A stretch of DNA of 64,000 nucleotides from Isochrysis galbana (Eukaryota; Haptophyta; Isochrysidales; Isochrysidaceae), in the NCBI GenBank assembly GCA_018136815.1, contig CM030941.1, positions 1,425,582 to 1,489,581 of the forward strand. The letters are read 5' to 3'. Of this stretch, positions 9,620 to 20,077 are shown in pieces (the first letter of the stretch is position 1; the number at the start of each line of letters is the position of its first letter). A program made the position numbers and the translations under genes. The notes beneath the pieces are model-generated. The model was not told the origin of the DNA. It was given only the letters and a program-made list of their open reading frames with translations, and searched no databases.

Positions 9620-9990
9620 TACTCGTTTGGAATTGGAATGTTGAGTGGTCTTCGTCCGTCTGCGGAAGATCCGATCCTTGAGTCCTCTGTCAGCGCAGCG
9701 ACTCCGCGCTTCGCAACCTCTGTCTGCCCAGTCGACATACGCCTGGCGCCTGGCGGACGGCTTCCATGCGTCTTCATCTTCTTCGTCTTCCTTTCCTTCT
9801 CTGAGGAAGTCCACGACTCTCCCTTTAGGTATATATCCATCAACTTCGTCACTCAGTGGGCGCCGCAGTCGACCGCCTCGCGGCGCATTTCTGGTATGCC
9901 ACTCTCGTTGCCACTCTCGTATATCAGGTTGTTGTCAACGATGTAACACACGACGTCGACGGCGTCTGCTCAAATGGCCACCCCGAGAGG
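9620..9990 (-). pseudogene. duplicated fragment of an unidentified gene (partner at 15.5-16.5 kb)
   Basis: The minus strand carries 'AVDVVCYIVDNNLIYES' (about 9924-9977) and then 'LMDIYLKGESWTSSEKERK' (about 9790-9845). Both reappear on the plus strand at 15496-15560 ('AVDVVCHIIVDNNVIYECD') and about 16390-16445. DNA similarity continues between these blocks ('ATGCGCCGC', 'TCGAC.GCGG'), so this is a real duplication, not chance. Neither copy has one clean frame across both blocks. I do not recognise the protein; an acidic-basic tail rich in K/E/R follows. Confidence 0.45.
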
Positions 9991-10003
9991 GTCATCTTCA
10001 TCA

Positions 10004-10474
10004 TCAGTCATCAGGGTGGATTAAAAATCCCTTCTCCTTCTCCTTCTCCTCGAGTTCGCAGATGGCCTCAAGGTCATTCTCTTTGCAGGCGTCCAAGATG
10101 GCCTTTGCTTGCTTCCTCGCGACCAACGCGGCCTTGGCTTCATCCTCGGTGGCTGCCTCCGTGATGCGTGAAAAGACGGCCTCTTCGTTCTGAATTCCGA
10201 GTTTGGTAGCGGGCCGCCGCATTTCCGCCATGGGACAAGTGTCAAGTGTCAAGTGTACGGGACCGCCTTCATGTATTCCATGCAGAGGTACGCGACGGCC
10301 GCCTCGTCTCCAATGAATTTGGTCTTTTTGTTTGATCTTGGAGTTCTCATCGGAGTAGTCGCCGACGAGCATGAGCTTCGCATTGCACCAACGGCCCAGG
10401 TCTATACAAGCCATGCGCCGCGTGGCGATCGAGCCAGCGGCGCCCACCGTACGGAGTACGGAGTGGCCCAACAC
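10004..10474 (-). CDS. hypothetical protein or exon; possible frameshift
   Basis: An open frame of 156 residues with a C-terminal charged helix ('AKAILDACKENDLEAIC', then KEKEKG). No domain recognised. Around 10322-10335 an A-rich run separates two frames that both look coding: 'LMLVGDYSDENSK' in this frame, and 'FIGDEAAVAYLCMEYMKA' in the +1 frame just after it. This suggests a frameshift, an intron or a decayed gene. A triplicated ACTTGAC at about 10234-10256 follows. The start is unsupported, since the N-terminal third overlaps repeat-like sequence. It could equally be a pseudogene. Confidence 0.3.
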   Translation of the reverse strand: MLGHSVLRTVGAAGSIATRRMACIDLGRWCNAKLMLVGDYSDENSKIKQKDQIHWRRGGRRVPLHGIHEGGPVHLTLDTCPMAEMRRPATKLGIQNEEAVFSRITEAATEDEAKAALVARKQAKAILDACKENDLEAICELEEKEKEKGFLIHPDD

Positions 10475-10596
10475 CCTCCGGCGAACGCTCGACTCGACAA
10501 AGGCAGGAGGGGGGAGTAAGAAAGGGAGCGGGCGTGGCTACGAGCTACCTATTCAGGCCGCGCGCGTGGTGAGAATATTAAGCATTTTTTTTACAC
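10455..10596 (+). repeat. tail-element (SINE-like), 3' part
   Basis: Shares 'GGGCGTGGCTACGA.CTA', 'CGCGCG.GG.GAGAATATTAA' and a T-run end with copies at 16.1-16.3, 37.2, 41.2 and 44.3 kb. Only the 3' portion is present. Confidence 0.55.
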
Positions 10597-10825
10597 ACAA
10601 CATGCTTACAATTACAATTACTTCTACTAGTAGTAATAGTAGTATATTTAATGTAGCCTCGGTGACCACCACACATGCGCACTCCATACCTTTTATTTAC
10701 TTGGATTCTTGCCACACCTGGAATCCCAATGCCAGAGGCCCTTCCCTTCCCCGGGTACATGAAAGCAAGGAGCGTGTGAGAGGCGGCAGCGTCTGAAGGG
10801 CGTTCGAGCGGCTCCAAGTGTTACA

Positions 10826-11596
10826 TCATGACGACTTGGCACCATCATGCTGACGTTGTAGTTTGACCAACCAATTATGTGTGCTGATTAACCCCGAGGT
10901 AAGGCCAGCAGATACCGACAGCTTGAGGGGGACACCTGTCCCATTCAGCCCCCGCAAGTCAATGCTGTTGCAGTCCTTCAAGAAGTCGCAGCAATATTTG
11001 AGAAGTGAGAGCCGCTGAAGAGTGATTTTACGCTGCATGCCCGGTTTCTCATGCAAAGTCGTTGTCAACAGCGCGCTTTGCTTGCGAGCTAGGTGAATTG
11101 CGCTCGTCACCATCGCGACGAGCGAGTACAGTGCATCTATGGCAGCCGCCCACCACTCCAAAGAATTGACCCGCTCCGCAGACAGTGGGATGATGTAGAG
11201 GTCTCCGAGAGTTGCCATGTCCCCTAGAATGTCGCTCAAACATCCGAGCAACGTCTCGACGAGAGAAACTGATTCAACACCGGGGGTCAGAATGGTCATC
11301 GGCGATAGGAATCATGCTCAACGGGTCAATGGGAGCAACGTACCTACTCGAAACTCGATAGGAGATTCAGACAAAGCAGCTCGTGCATCGTCTGCGTATT
11401 TGACCCAATGGAGCAGCACAAAGATCTGGCGTGCTCTCGAGACCTGCTTTGCGATCGAGGCGAGCTGCTTCGAGCCACTGTGTAGTGCCGCAAGCTTGGC
11501 AGCATAGGCGAGCACTTTGAATGCCTTTTCACGCAGATCAAAGCTGCGCGAGCGCGGCACGAGGCTGGCGCTCGCGTGGTCGAGGAGCGATGCCAT
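10826..11596 (-). CDS. PEX11: peroxisomal membrane elongation factor PEX11, two exons
   Basis: Model: exon 1 11596-11344, intron 11343-11269 (75 nt, GTACGT...CAG), exon 2 11268-10826, ending TGA; 231 residues, the usual PEX11 length. The splice joins the frames exactly in phase 1. The N-terminal part has the family amphipathic helix region 'LREKAFKVLAYAAKLAAL', followed by 'SRARQIFVLLHWVKY'. The C-terminal part has the hydrophobic 'WWAAAIDALYSLVAMVTSAI' and ends with the 'GLTSGLISTHNWL' membrane segment. PEX11 inserts in the peroxisomal membrane and drives its elongation before fission. Start at ATG 11596 (MASLLDHAS). Assigned by recognisable motifs and length; the subtype (alpha/beta/gamma or plant-like A-E) is not determined. 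Confidence 0.8.
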
Positions 11597-11794
11597 CCTC
11601 TCGGCCGAACCAAAGTGATGACGAGGTGTGGGACGGCGAGGAGATCAGCAGTTTGTATTCACAGGCCGACAAACTCTTATGGGAAAGCCCATACACCGGG
11701 AGAAAACACACAATGGATGAAACATCCGCACTACCCCGTAAACAATAGACAATAGAGACAGCGCGACACACACGATGGGGACCGGCCTCCTACA

Positions 11795-11985
11795 CTGGAC
11801 AGCGCACCTGGGCCGCACCCCCAAAACCGAAGAAAAAGGAGCGAGGGGGGGAAGGTGAAAAGTTTGGAGGAAGGGAAGGAAGGAAGGAAGGGCGGTGTCG
11901 GATAGAAGGCAGAGGGTGCCAGTCTACAGTCTACTGTCTAGCAACTAGCAATAGGTGTTAGCCCTGAATCTTTAGAAGGTTTTTT
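11795..11985 (+). repeat. truncated LINE copy consisting of 3' UTR only
   Basis: Matches the 3' UTR at 600-765: 'GGGCCGCACCCCCAAAACCG', 'GGAGCGAGGGGGGGAAGG', then 'AGCCCTGAATCTTTAGA' and a T-run at about 11977-11987. No coding part precedes it, so it is a 5'-truncated, dead-on-arrival insertion. The intergenic rest (11600-11794 and 11990-12595) shows nothing I can name. Confidence 0.6.
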
Positions 11986-12595
11986 TTTTACAGAGGCTCA
12001 GCTCATGCCAAGTGGCAGAGCATGAGCGTGACCGACAAGCCCCCCCGGAGGTGAATTTCGGAGCCTGAGGGGGAGGGCATGAGGCGCCTTCCCCATGTGA
12101 ACTAAGAATAAAGTTAGAAGTTAGTTCCCCCTCCGGCCTCCGGTTCAGGAAGAGCCATCTTAGACTCCGCAGCCTTAACCACAGCCTTTCAATTCCGATC
12201 ACCGTACTATGTGGTAGTGTTGTCATGGTCGTATTCAGCAAGATTTTACTATTCTATGGTCTTCCGTCTTCCGTGTCCTTGCATACTCAATCACTCTCCA
12301 TATCTCTCAATAGCTTAGGCAAAGATCCGTCTCGATGTTATCCTAGCAGCCTATAGCAGCCGACAACCTGACAAACGTCCTCGATCGCAACTAGGCATGC
12401 AGATACGGTGATGTGGGCCTCTATCGATCTCATTCTCACCTCGACCTGCACACTTGAGCTGCTCGTTCTAATCCAATTCTGTACAACCTAGCTTTTCCAA
12501 GCCTCTTCGGGCTTGATGACGCACCTAGTTAGAAAGGGCAAGGATGGTTACCAAAGAGGTCGATACGCCTTGATGATTCCGCACCGAAAAAAATT

Positions 12596-14130
12596 TTAGC
12601 CCGCAGCTCGCACCTGGATGCAGACTAATTCATCTGGATGAAAGATGCGCGGATCGCGCATCAAGCGACGGAACAACTCCTCGGCAATTGTCCTCCGGCC
12701 AACGCACGCATTCGCGATGGCCAGCTCAATCAATATCGATGGGTCGCCTGAGGCGAGGTATGCGCCCTCGAGTGCCTCACATGCAAGTGCATGATCGCCT
12801 GCCGCAGCATGTCTATGTGCAAGGTGCAACAATCCCGATGACCTTTCATGGCTGGCATTTACCGAGCATGAGCCAAGATTACTGTGGACGTCGCACCGTC
12901 CAATGCCGCTAGCATCAGCCCCACGGCAATAACCATTGCGTTGTGCGCGCTGAATGAGTTTTTCGGCATATCGAGCTGTAAGGTCACTTGGCCCAGAAAA
13001 GTTTCGTGCTGGAGAAAGAGGAAGGATACTCGCACGCCTTGCGCTCACCGCCTTGCCTTGCCGTATGGGCTCGTGGGCATTGGACAAATCCTCAGATCTT
13101 CGCGATTCGGCTGGTGAAGTTGGGGACAACATGGACTGTGCACGACCCCCTGCGTGATTCTCGCGAGGGGCACCTGCGTGGCATCTCCCCTCACCAGGGC
13201 ATACCAATGTTTGCCGAAGCGAGGAGCTGCTCGAATCTGTACACACGTGCCCTCGATACGCCGTGGAAGACCCCGAGGGGGGAGCTACCTTGATAGAAGT
13301 TGACGGACAACCCTCTACAGCTCCAGATCCTTGCGATGATTGATCAGGTTTTCGGCTTGGTTGAATTGCCGCGGGGCGCGGTGGGAGCACCAATTGAACA
13401 GATCCCACCTCTGCCTCTGCTGCAGCCGCAGCAAGAGCCTCCCTCCTGTTGTCCTCCCGTCTAGCCTCATTCCTTCGCAACTCGCTTGCAGCCTAGACAA
13501 CAAGCAAGATTGGTGATGGATTGGATGTACGAGCTGAGAAAGCCGGGGTTCAGGAGCACGGCGAATACTCACCTGCTGATTCTCCAAATGCAGCGTGACA
13601 GCGGCGGATAGATCGCCGCCACTGGCGTCAAGGAGAATCATTGCCTCCGCAATATCCAATCCGGTAATCTCTGATAACATCTCAGGCAAGGCAAGTGCGC
13701 CCTCCCCGTCAAAGGAGGCCTCGCTTCCATCGCGACCAATCGCATCCGTACATTCGCCCGGGGTCCCTCTATGGATATCCTCTGGGCTTCGGGTGGCGTC
13801 GAAAAGAGGTTCGTTCTCATCGTCTCCGGCAGCAGCACTAGCAATGATGAGCATCGCCGCGGTGTCCGGCTGATTCTCTGAGGCTCGGACGTACTGCAAG
13901 AGCGCGTTCGGGTCGTGCATCACGCTTCTCGCTGCCGCGGCCGCGTCGGGTGACAGGCTAGCTGCCTGTGAGCCCAGGGCCCCCTCAATCTGAAAGAGGG
14001 CCTCGATGGCAGCCGTCCGTTCCAGCTCATCGCAAGACAGGGATTGGTGGGGTGGGGTGGTAGGTGGATGAGCGGGCGGCGCGTCTTCCATTGAGCCGCC
14101 TAGACGACTCCTAGCGAGGCTAGGCTCCAT
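12596..14130 (-). CDS. UBA-like domain protein with helical C-terminus, two exons
   Basis: Model: exon 1 14130-13573, intron 13572-13493 (80 nt, GTGAGT...TAG), exon 2 13492-12596, TAA; 484 residues, splice in phase 0. Just before the splice is 'GLDIAEAMILLDASGGDL' followed by 'AAVTLHLEN': the three-helix pattern of UBA/UBA-like ubiquitin-binding domains such as those at the start of UBX proteins. No UBX domain follows. The middle is Ser/Arg-rich and probably disordered. The last about 80 residues ('LLHLAHRHAAAGDHALACEA', then 'ILIELAIANACVGRRTIAEE') look like TPR-type helical hairpins. Function unknown; a role in ubiquitin-linked adaptor work is only suggested by the UBA. ATG 14130 is chosen because 14145 is TTG. 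Confidence 0.62.
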
Positions 14131-14145
14131 CCTGCACCCGCCCAA

Positions 14146-15110
14146 CTGCTCCCTCCTTTTCCCCTTCCCGCCTTCCCCTACTACCCCCCCCCCCCCCCCC
14201 CCCTTCCACTTCTCACCCCCTCTTTCCCTTCTCTCCCCTGTTGCCCCCTCCTCTCGGCGGGTTCCGAGGCGTGATGGCCGCCCCCGATGCGAGACACTAC
14301 GAGTACTCCAATCGCTTTATTACTCCAATCTACTCTAGTATTTCTTTTTGGGGGTTTATAGCACTCTGGACTCTGGGTCGGGGGAGGACGGGAGGACTAT
14401 CTGTAACAGTGTAAAAATAATTTTTTCGCATGGTCCTCTTTCTCTTTCGACGGAACGCGACCTTGCGGAGCAAAAAAACCAGGACACTCAAAGGTAAAAC
14501 TAGAATGCTAGCACAAAGCCCGATCGCTCAATCAAGTGGGTGTTGCTCCCGACCCAGATTACTACAGTACTCCAAAAACCCCTTATTTTTTTGAGAGCGG
14601 AGACGGGACTTGTTTGGGCCCCCAACCCATGGGCCATGCATGGGGGCCCAGTGATTGATAGCAGCATCGTGTATCGTGTAGACCAAGGGGAACATCATTG
14701 AGCTAGCGCGCTCACGCGACAACGACGGTGATATTATATTAATCATCATCATCATATATATATATATTCATATTCATAATCATAATCATAATAAAAATCG
14801 CTCGCGCTCTCTCCAGATGAGGCTCGGATAAAGTTCTTCTTACAATCTCTCACACCACTGTCGAACGCGAGCGTTAGTACCACTACTCTCACTAGCCCGG
14901 TACTATCACGACACCCCTCAGCTTCACTCAGCGCACCTCCCCGTACGCCTTGACGTACGTAGCAAGCCACAAGCCACAAGTTCTGCGCGCTCACATGCAG
15001 GAAGGCATGAGCGGTGCCATCCTGGCGATGCTGCTCGCTACCACCTCCAGTATGGGCCATGGAGGTGGCGATTTCCCCGTGGATTTAGCCAAGGACCGCT
15101 ACCCGTCGAT
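14146..15110. other. intergenic with homopolymer run and one motif copy
   Basis: Holds a long C-run (about 14186-14203), a short AT-rich microsatellite (about 14750-14800) and, on the minus strand at 14431-14460, a copy of the dispersed GTTCCGTC/AGAGGACCA motif with a 6-base expansion. No gene supported. Confidence 0.45.
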
Positions 15111-15114
15111 GTGG

Positions 15115-15190
15115 GCACTCACAAGGTGTCGTTCCGTCAATCATGGGACATCAATCGAATGGAGCCATCAACTGTCCATAGTTATTTATG
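15115..15190 (+). repeat. diverged copy of the repeat bordering the 22.9-kb inverted repeat
   Basis: 'GGTGTCGTTCCGTCAATCAT' followed by 'GGGACATCAATCGAATGGAG' and 'TGTCCATAGTT' matches, with changes, the minus strand at about 22880-22950 ('GGTGTCGTTCCGTCAATAGT', 'GGGACATCAGTCGAATTGAG'). Confidence 0.5.
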
Positions 15191-15309
15191 CAACAATATT
15201 CGCACAGGACCCTATTATCGATATTGAACATCTACGGCGCGCGCTTTCAGAACGCAAGTTGCTAATTTTGACATTCAGTATTCAGTCCCTTGCCCATGGC
15301 CCATGGCTC

Positions 15310-15400
15310 GCAGGGTACGCCGTGCGTGCGTATGGCGCGATGTGCATCGGGTCCCCCGCGGGGACGCCGTGCGTGCGCATGCCGACTTGTTTCTCTGCGG
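15310..15400 (+). repeat. GC-rich palindromic dispersed repeat
   Basis: Contains 'TACGCCGTGCGTGCGTAT', 'GGCGCGATGTGCATCGG', 'CCCCCGCGGGGACGCC' and 'GTGCGTGCGCATG'. The same blocks make up the repeats at 20.53-20.83 kb and, inverted, 22.5-22.82 kb. Confidence 0.55.
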
Positions 15401-15489
15401 TTCCCCTACAATTGCGTAAACATGCAATATACATATACAGAGATCTCTCACGGGACAGGTGTGATGAGTGATGAGTTGCAATCACCCAT

Positions 15490-16490
15490 GTGCACGCCGC
15501 CGTCGACGTCGTGTGCCACATCATCGTTGACAACAACGTGATTTACGAGTGTGACATACGTCAACTAAGTTTATACTTGGTTGCCCTATGGGGGGGCACG
15601 AGCCCCCCCCTCTCTCCACTCCTCCCCTGCCATGGGGGAGGAACCACCCATCCTCCTGGCACGCCTGATGGCTTGCCAGGAGGCCACTGCCCTACTGACC
15701 CACTCCCTTCCCCACAGGCTCGCCCCATTCGCCCATCCTGGCCCCTCGTGGCCAGCCCATTGCTCCAACCCCCCCTCCCCCCCTGGTCGACAGGCAGACA
15801 GGTGCAGATTGGGGGCCCCAGAGGCTCAGGAGCGCCAGCGAGGGAGAGGCAGGGGAGACCAGGGCCCAGTCCCAGCCTCCTCTGCCCCCAGAGCTGGCCT
15901 CCATGAGCCTCCAGGGGTCGCCAGCAGGCAGCTGCAGGCCTGCCGCAGGCGCGCCATCGCGCGTGCCGCAGGAGAGGGGAGAGAGAGCGCGGAGAAGGGG
16001 GTGGGCGGAGCGAGAGCTCCGCTCACCGAAAAATAGGTAAGTCCCGCACCTGTTTACAGGATAAGTCGGGGCTGAGACCGCCGCCCACTCGGAGACACAG
16101 GAGGAGGGGGGGGAATGATCACCGGGGGGGGGCGCGGGCCACCGGACCATATCTAAGCCCTTCACCCCTATCCCCCTAGTAGTGCACGGGGGGAGTCGCC
16201 TTATGGCGGGGGGGAGAAGGGCCGGGGAAGTGGGGGTGTAGAAAGTTTCCTACGTGAGTAGAAAGTAGAGGGTCCACGGCCGCGTGTGCGGTGAGACTAT
16301 TAAAAGGTTTAAATTTAAATACGAGTGTGACATACGAGCCATGCGCCGCATGGCGCATGGCAATCGACAGCGGTCACCGTGTAACAGAGTTGATGGATAT
16401 ATACCTGAAGGGAGGGTCTTGGACCTCGGAGAAGGGCAAAAGAAGACGAAGAAGATGAAGACGTAATCGTAGCGCGTTCTGCGTGCTCTG
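15490..16490 (+). pseudogene. duplicated gene fragment split by a 759-bp insertion
   Basis: Plus-strand partner of the 9.6-9.99 kb fragment. The block encoding 'AVDVVCHIIVDNNVIYECDI' ends at 15560. After the insertion the reading resumes from the duplicated bases and continues through 'ATGCGCCGC' to the 'ELMDIYLKGGSWTSEKGK' block (about 16390-16445) and an Arg/Lys-rich tail. I do not recognise the gene. Confidence 0.45.
15561..16319 (+). mobile_element. 759-bp non-coding retroelement with 17-bp target duplication
   Basis: Flanked by a perfect direct repeat TACGAGTGTGACATACG at 15544-15560 and 16320-16336; the uninterrupted version of this gene fragment is seen near 9.9 kb. It begins 'TCAACTAAGTTTATACTTGG', then a G-run/C-run palindrome, and ends 'GGTGAGACTATTAAAAGG' plus an A/T tail. 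No coding capacity is apparent. The long target duplication and simple tail fit target-primed reverse transcription, hence a SINE or other non-autonomous LINE-driven element. Related 5' ends lie at 25868 and 40310; related 3' ends at 10.5, 37.2, 41.2 and 44.3 kb. Confidence 0.7.
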
Positions 16491-16663
16491 AAAGTTCTGA
16501 AAGTGCCCAGAGCGTTCTAAAGAAGAGGAAGACGGGATGCTCAGCCTGCAGCACCGCGCCTTGCGCTCAGCGGCGCGCCTTAGCGGCCATGTGCCGGGGA
16601 AATCAATAGCATCGTTTCTAATCATACTTCATAGTTGATGTAAAAGCAAAAGCCGTTCGCGCG

Positions 16664-16687
16664 TGGTCCTCTTTCGACGGAACGCCA
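16664..16687 (-). repeat. copy of the dispersed GTTCCGTC/AGAGGACCA motif
   Basis: Minus strand reads GGCGTTCCGTCGAAAGAGGA then CCA, matching the copies at 14431, 20433, 40083 and 44239. Confidence 0.6.
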
Positions 16688-17072
16688 CACCTTGCTGATG
16701 CCACAGATACATACACATACGTCCCCTTTCAAATCTCCCCCCTCGAAGACCCCCGGCTCCCATTATAACTACCCACAAATTACAATGGGGGGAAAACCCA
16801 GCGAGGCGGTCCGACCTACGTCCTACGTCGGGCGAATCACCGGGGGCAAAAGCACCGGGGGCTTGGGTCTCGACTGTGTGGGGGCCCGTTCCTAGGTAAG
16901 GCTTCACCGAGGGCATGACGCCCGTGCAGAGGAGCGCGTTGCGCGCCTCGCCGACATCCCTGTGGCGGCGGCGTAATGCTTTCACGGAGGTATAAGTACA
17001 GACTGTACATAAAGAGCGCCCGCCACTGCTCGTCATCAATGCACACATGCACACTCACTCCATTATCCATTT

Positions 17073-18032
17073 TCATGTAACTAGCATGATGATGAACCCA
17101 ACAATACCTAAGAGGACAACAACGAGAATAAAATCGAGAATGAAGCGGTCAGCCGATCGCGTCTTCACCAATGCTCGTTTCATGCGCTTGTTGATGTTAT
17201 TCAATCTCGCGTTCGCCTTGTCTACCTTACCCTCGATCTCATCAATCATTGTCCGCTGCATTGTCATCTCATCTCGCATATCAACGGCGATGGTCCGCAA
17301 ATCCTTGACACCCTCCGCAACAACCTCGAGACCCGCATCAATCTCCTGGTCTCGACGATGCATTTCGTCTAGCTCGGCCTGCGTCTCAATATCTGGGAGA
17401 GAAGTTTCAGCAGTGATTTCCACACGAGAAATGGGAGCCATGCCGATCTGTGCCCGTCCTCCTGTGAAGAGATCGATTCTCGCCTCCGTGAATTTGCTCG
17501 TGACCCGCTTTTTCTCCAAATTGTCGCACTCATCTAGGTGCTGAAACACCAGCGAGACCATCTCCAACCTCTCCCGAGCCTTCTGTCTGCCCTCCTCGCC
17601 TTTCTTGTTGAGTTTTGTTGCCTCCTTTGCTTGAATGGACTGGAGTTTGGCGGCATCCTGTCGGGCCTCACGGAGTTGGGCCCGAATCTTGTGCGAGAGC
17701 TGGACCGTGTGTCTGGTCCCACTTGCGCCCTTTCCCAGGAGCTCGTCACGCTCCTTGAGCATCTGCCGCGTCTCCCTCAGGTTGGCTGCGATCTGCGTCT
17801 TGAGAGACTTGAACTGGTCGGTATCTGCCGCAGCTGCACCGCCCTGCGGCATGGGGCCATCCCCGGTTTCTAGCGCTATAGCGTCCACCTTTGCCAACAG
17901 AGCCTGCATGGTTGGCGTCCCTCCTAACAGGACGCCCAGGTCCGGTAGCGCAACCTCGGCCAACAAGGCGGCCACCTTTCTGCTTTCCTGCTGGCGTCTC
18001 TCTTCTCTCCACTCTAGAGGCTGCCTCTTCAT
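17073..18032 (-). CDS. Qc-SNARE of the SYP7 type
   Basis: 319 residues, single exon, ATG 18032 to TGA 17073. The C-terminus has a SNARE helix: 'RRDQEIDAGLEVVAEGVKDL' continues into 'DMRDEMTMQRTMIDEIEGKV' with the central glutamine of the 0-layer in 'MQRT'. After a basic linker comes a tail anchor 'FILDFILVVVLLGIVGFIIM'. The N-terminal two thirds are helical and charged ('LRETRQMLKERDELL', 'LVFQHLDECDNLEKKRV'), as in plant SYP71-like proteins. Qc-SNAREs supply one of the four helices of the fusion complex; SYP7 members act at the ER and plasma membrane. Qc/SYP7 class is chosen from layout and length; another syntaxin-like Q class is possible. Confidence 0.8.
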   Translation of the reverse strand: MKRQPLEWREERRQQESRKVAALLAEVALPDLGVLLGGTPTMQALLAKVDAIALETGDGPMPQGGAAAADTDQFKSLKTQIAANLRETRQMLKERDELLGKGASGTRHTVQLSHKIRAQLREARQDAAKLQSIQAKEATKLNKKGEEGRQKARERLEMVSLVFQHLDECDNLEKKRVTSKFTEARIDLFTGGRAQIGMAPISRVEITAETSLPDIETQAELDEMHRRDQEIDAGLEVVAEGVKDLRTIAVDMRDEMTMQRTMIDEIEGKVDKANARLNNINKRMKRALVKTRSADRFILDFILVVVLLGIVGFIIMLVT

Positions 18033-18045
18033 TCATACTACCTAA

Positions 18046-18785
18046 GTTCATAAGCCCTATTTCTATGGGGTAAAATTCAACTATCAGTAAACTGATAGGG
18101 GCTCGCGGGATTACCGATCCCCGATCGCCTTTCTTCACGTCCCCCTCCCCGTCTTTTACGCTGCGGCGCCTGCGTTCCGGCGCTCGCAGCGGGGGGAGTG
18201 TTGCGGGTAGGGGGAGTCCGTCCCCGCGCCCGAGAGGGCCGGATTCCCCCTCTCGCCCACAGAGATTACAGAGATCCCCGAAGCCCGAAGGCCGAAGGTC
18301 CGTTTCGACCGAAGGCCGAAGGCCCGCCTCAGCGGTCTTCGCCCTTCCCCCCCCTTTTTCGGTATCCACCGAGAGCCACTGCCCCGATGCCGCGGGGGGA
18401 GACCCCCCTCGTTTCCCCGCACGGCCCCTAGGTCCCCCTTCTTTGTTTCTTACTCTTACGACCCACCCTGCACCTGCACCCTGCCCTGTTTACTGTTTAC
18501 TCCCTTGTGCTGCCTTGTGTGTTCCCGCTTCCGCTTCCGCTTCCCGCGTCTCTCTCCCGTATTGCGTATTGTCTTACCCTTTTCCCGCAACGTCTTCCGA
18601 CCCGATGTCCGACGCCTGAGACCTCCTCCCCTGTGATGCTCCTGTGTGTTGCTCCCCACGTCCCCACCATGTGCCGACCCTCTGGGCAACCCGCCAGTGA
18701 CCGCCCCGCCCCCTGTCCATACTCAAACCCCACGCCCGATGTCCCCCGGCCCCTCTCCGTCCCTCCCCACCCCCTCCCCGGATGG
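18046..18785. other. intergenic, C-rich with short repeats
   Basis: 'CCGAAGGCCGAAGG' occurs as adjacent copies at about 18282-18325. Otherwise C/T-rich sequence with no supported gene. Confidence 0.4.
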
Positions 18786-18841
18786 GACGTCAGGTATCAG
18801 GTCGTAAGGGCTCGCCGGCCTTATACCTGATACCTGATGTC
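18786..18841. repeat. long hairpin-forming inverted repeat
   Basis: 'GACGTCAGGTATCAGGT' followed by 'CGTAAGG' is mirrored after a 9-nt loop by 'CCTTATACCTGATACCTG' and 'ATGTC', giving a near-perfect stem of over 20 bp. 'CCTGATATCAG' is repeated just after it (18843-18885). It lies about 115 bases beyond the 3' end of the hAT transposase fragment and could mark a transposon terminus. Confidence 0.55.
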
Positions 18842-19611
18842 AGCCTGATATCAGCCTGATATCAGGTTCAATATCAGGTTAGTATTATAAGGGTATTGTA
18901 ATGTTATAATGATAATGATTATAAGGTAGTGTACGCTTACGACATATAACAACATATCACTCGTCATCGGGTTCCTCCACTATCATCTCTAGGTCCCAAG
19001 GCAGCACGTGTGACTCCCAATCTTTCAGCAAATCCTCAAGCACAAGATTTGTGTGGCACCTCACAAGCCTCTCCACCGTGGATGCACCCAGCCTATTGCG
19101 CTTCTTTGAGTGGATCCAGTCTTGCACAGACCACGACCGCTCACATCCCGAAGCAGAACACGAAAGCGCAAGCAAACGGCAAGCAGCCCACTGAAGATGA
19201 GGCCATGACGCTAAATAAATGTTCGCCCATTTGTACGAAGCCATCACTCGAGCGCGATTGGAGAATGCCACTTCATCATTAAGATCATGGAAGCCACTGA
19301 TGCAAGCCTCTTGGAAGTCCGAATACTCAGCCAATATATCCGGGTAAGGGTGCTCCCGTGTCGCCATCTGCCGAAAACACATCCTCAGTTCCTTCTGTTC
19401 ATTTGACGAAAACTTGCGACGACAGAACTCAGGCTCGAGACAATATGCGGCTGTCATGACTGGGACATGGAAGTATTCCCATCTAGCCATGAATAGTTCG
19501 TGGACCTTGTGCCTCTTTTGTGCATCCAAGCCGGGAATAGTGCCTGTCCGAAGGTGCGTGTCAATCTGCAACATATTGTGGAAATCAAAGCCGCAGCTTG
19601 GATTGTAACGA

Positions 19612-19735
19612 GGTGAACGAGATGTAACGAGATGGCCTGATGGCCCGACGACGAGATGAACGAGATGGCCTTGATGGCCCGACGAGATGAACGAGATGGC
19701 CCGAGGGCCCGACGAGATGAACGAGATTTTCGGGT
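19612..19735 (-). repeat. minisatellite, unit about 25-30 bp
   Basis: About four imperfect copies of 'CCCGACGAGATGAACGAGAT' plus 'GGCC..' in tandem. It is translated in frame by the adjacent transposase piece, giving a spurious Ser/Gly/His-rich extension. Confidence 0.65.
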
Positions 19736-19884
19736 AACGGAACTGGACGAGGAGTTTCCCCACTAAGCTTGGTCGTAATGCGGTGAAACCGATTTAGAGA
19801 CAAGCGGGAAACCGGGGCGGAAGGAACTGGCAAGGAAGCCGGCAGGAAGGCAGAGGAAACGTCTTGGCAAGGCGACGGAGGCAG

Positions 19885-20040
19885 GATTTTAACGGTAGAC
19901 GGAGTGCAGAATTTTAACGGTAGGAAGGCAGGATATTTTAACAGTAGGAAGAGGCAGGATTTTTACCGTAGAAGAAGAGCGTGGAATTTTAATGGTAGAA
20001 GAAGAGTGCGGAATTTAACTGTAGAAGAAGAGCGGAGAGG
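19885..20040. repeat. minisatellite, unit about 26-28 bp
   Basis: Six or so imperfect copies built on 'GGAATTTTAACGGTAGAAG' with an 'AAGAGNG' spacer. Confidence 0.65.
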
Positions 20041-20077
20041 AGAAGGAGCGGGGCTCGAACTGCAGAGCGCTCCGTCC

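Noticed and set aside
15561-16319. Coding potential inside the 759-bp insertion (Pro/Ala/Arg-rich frames on both strands)
   Set aside because: Composition-driven; no similarity between the frames here and the corresponding region of the 40.3-41.4 kb copy.
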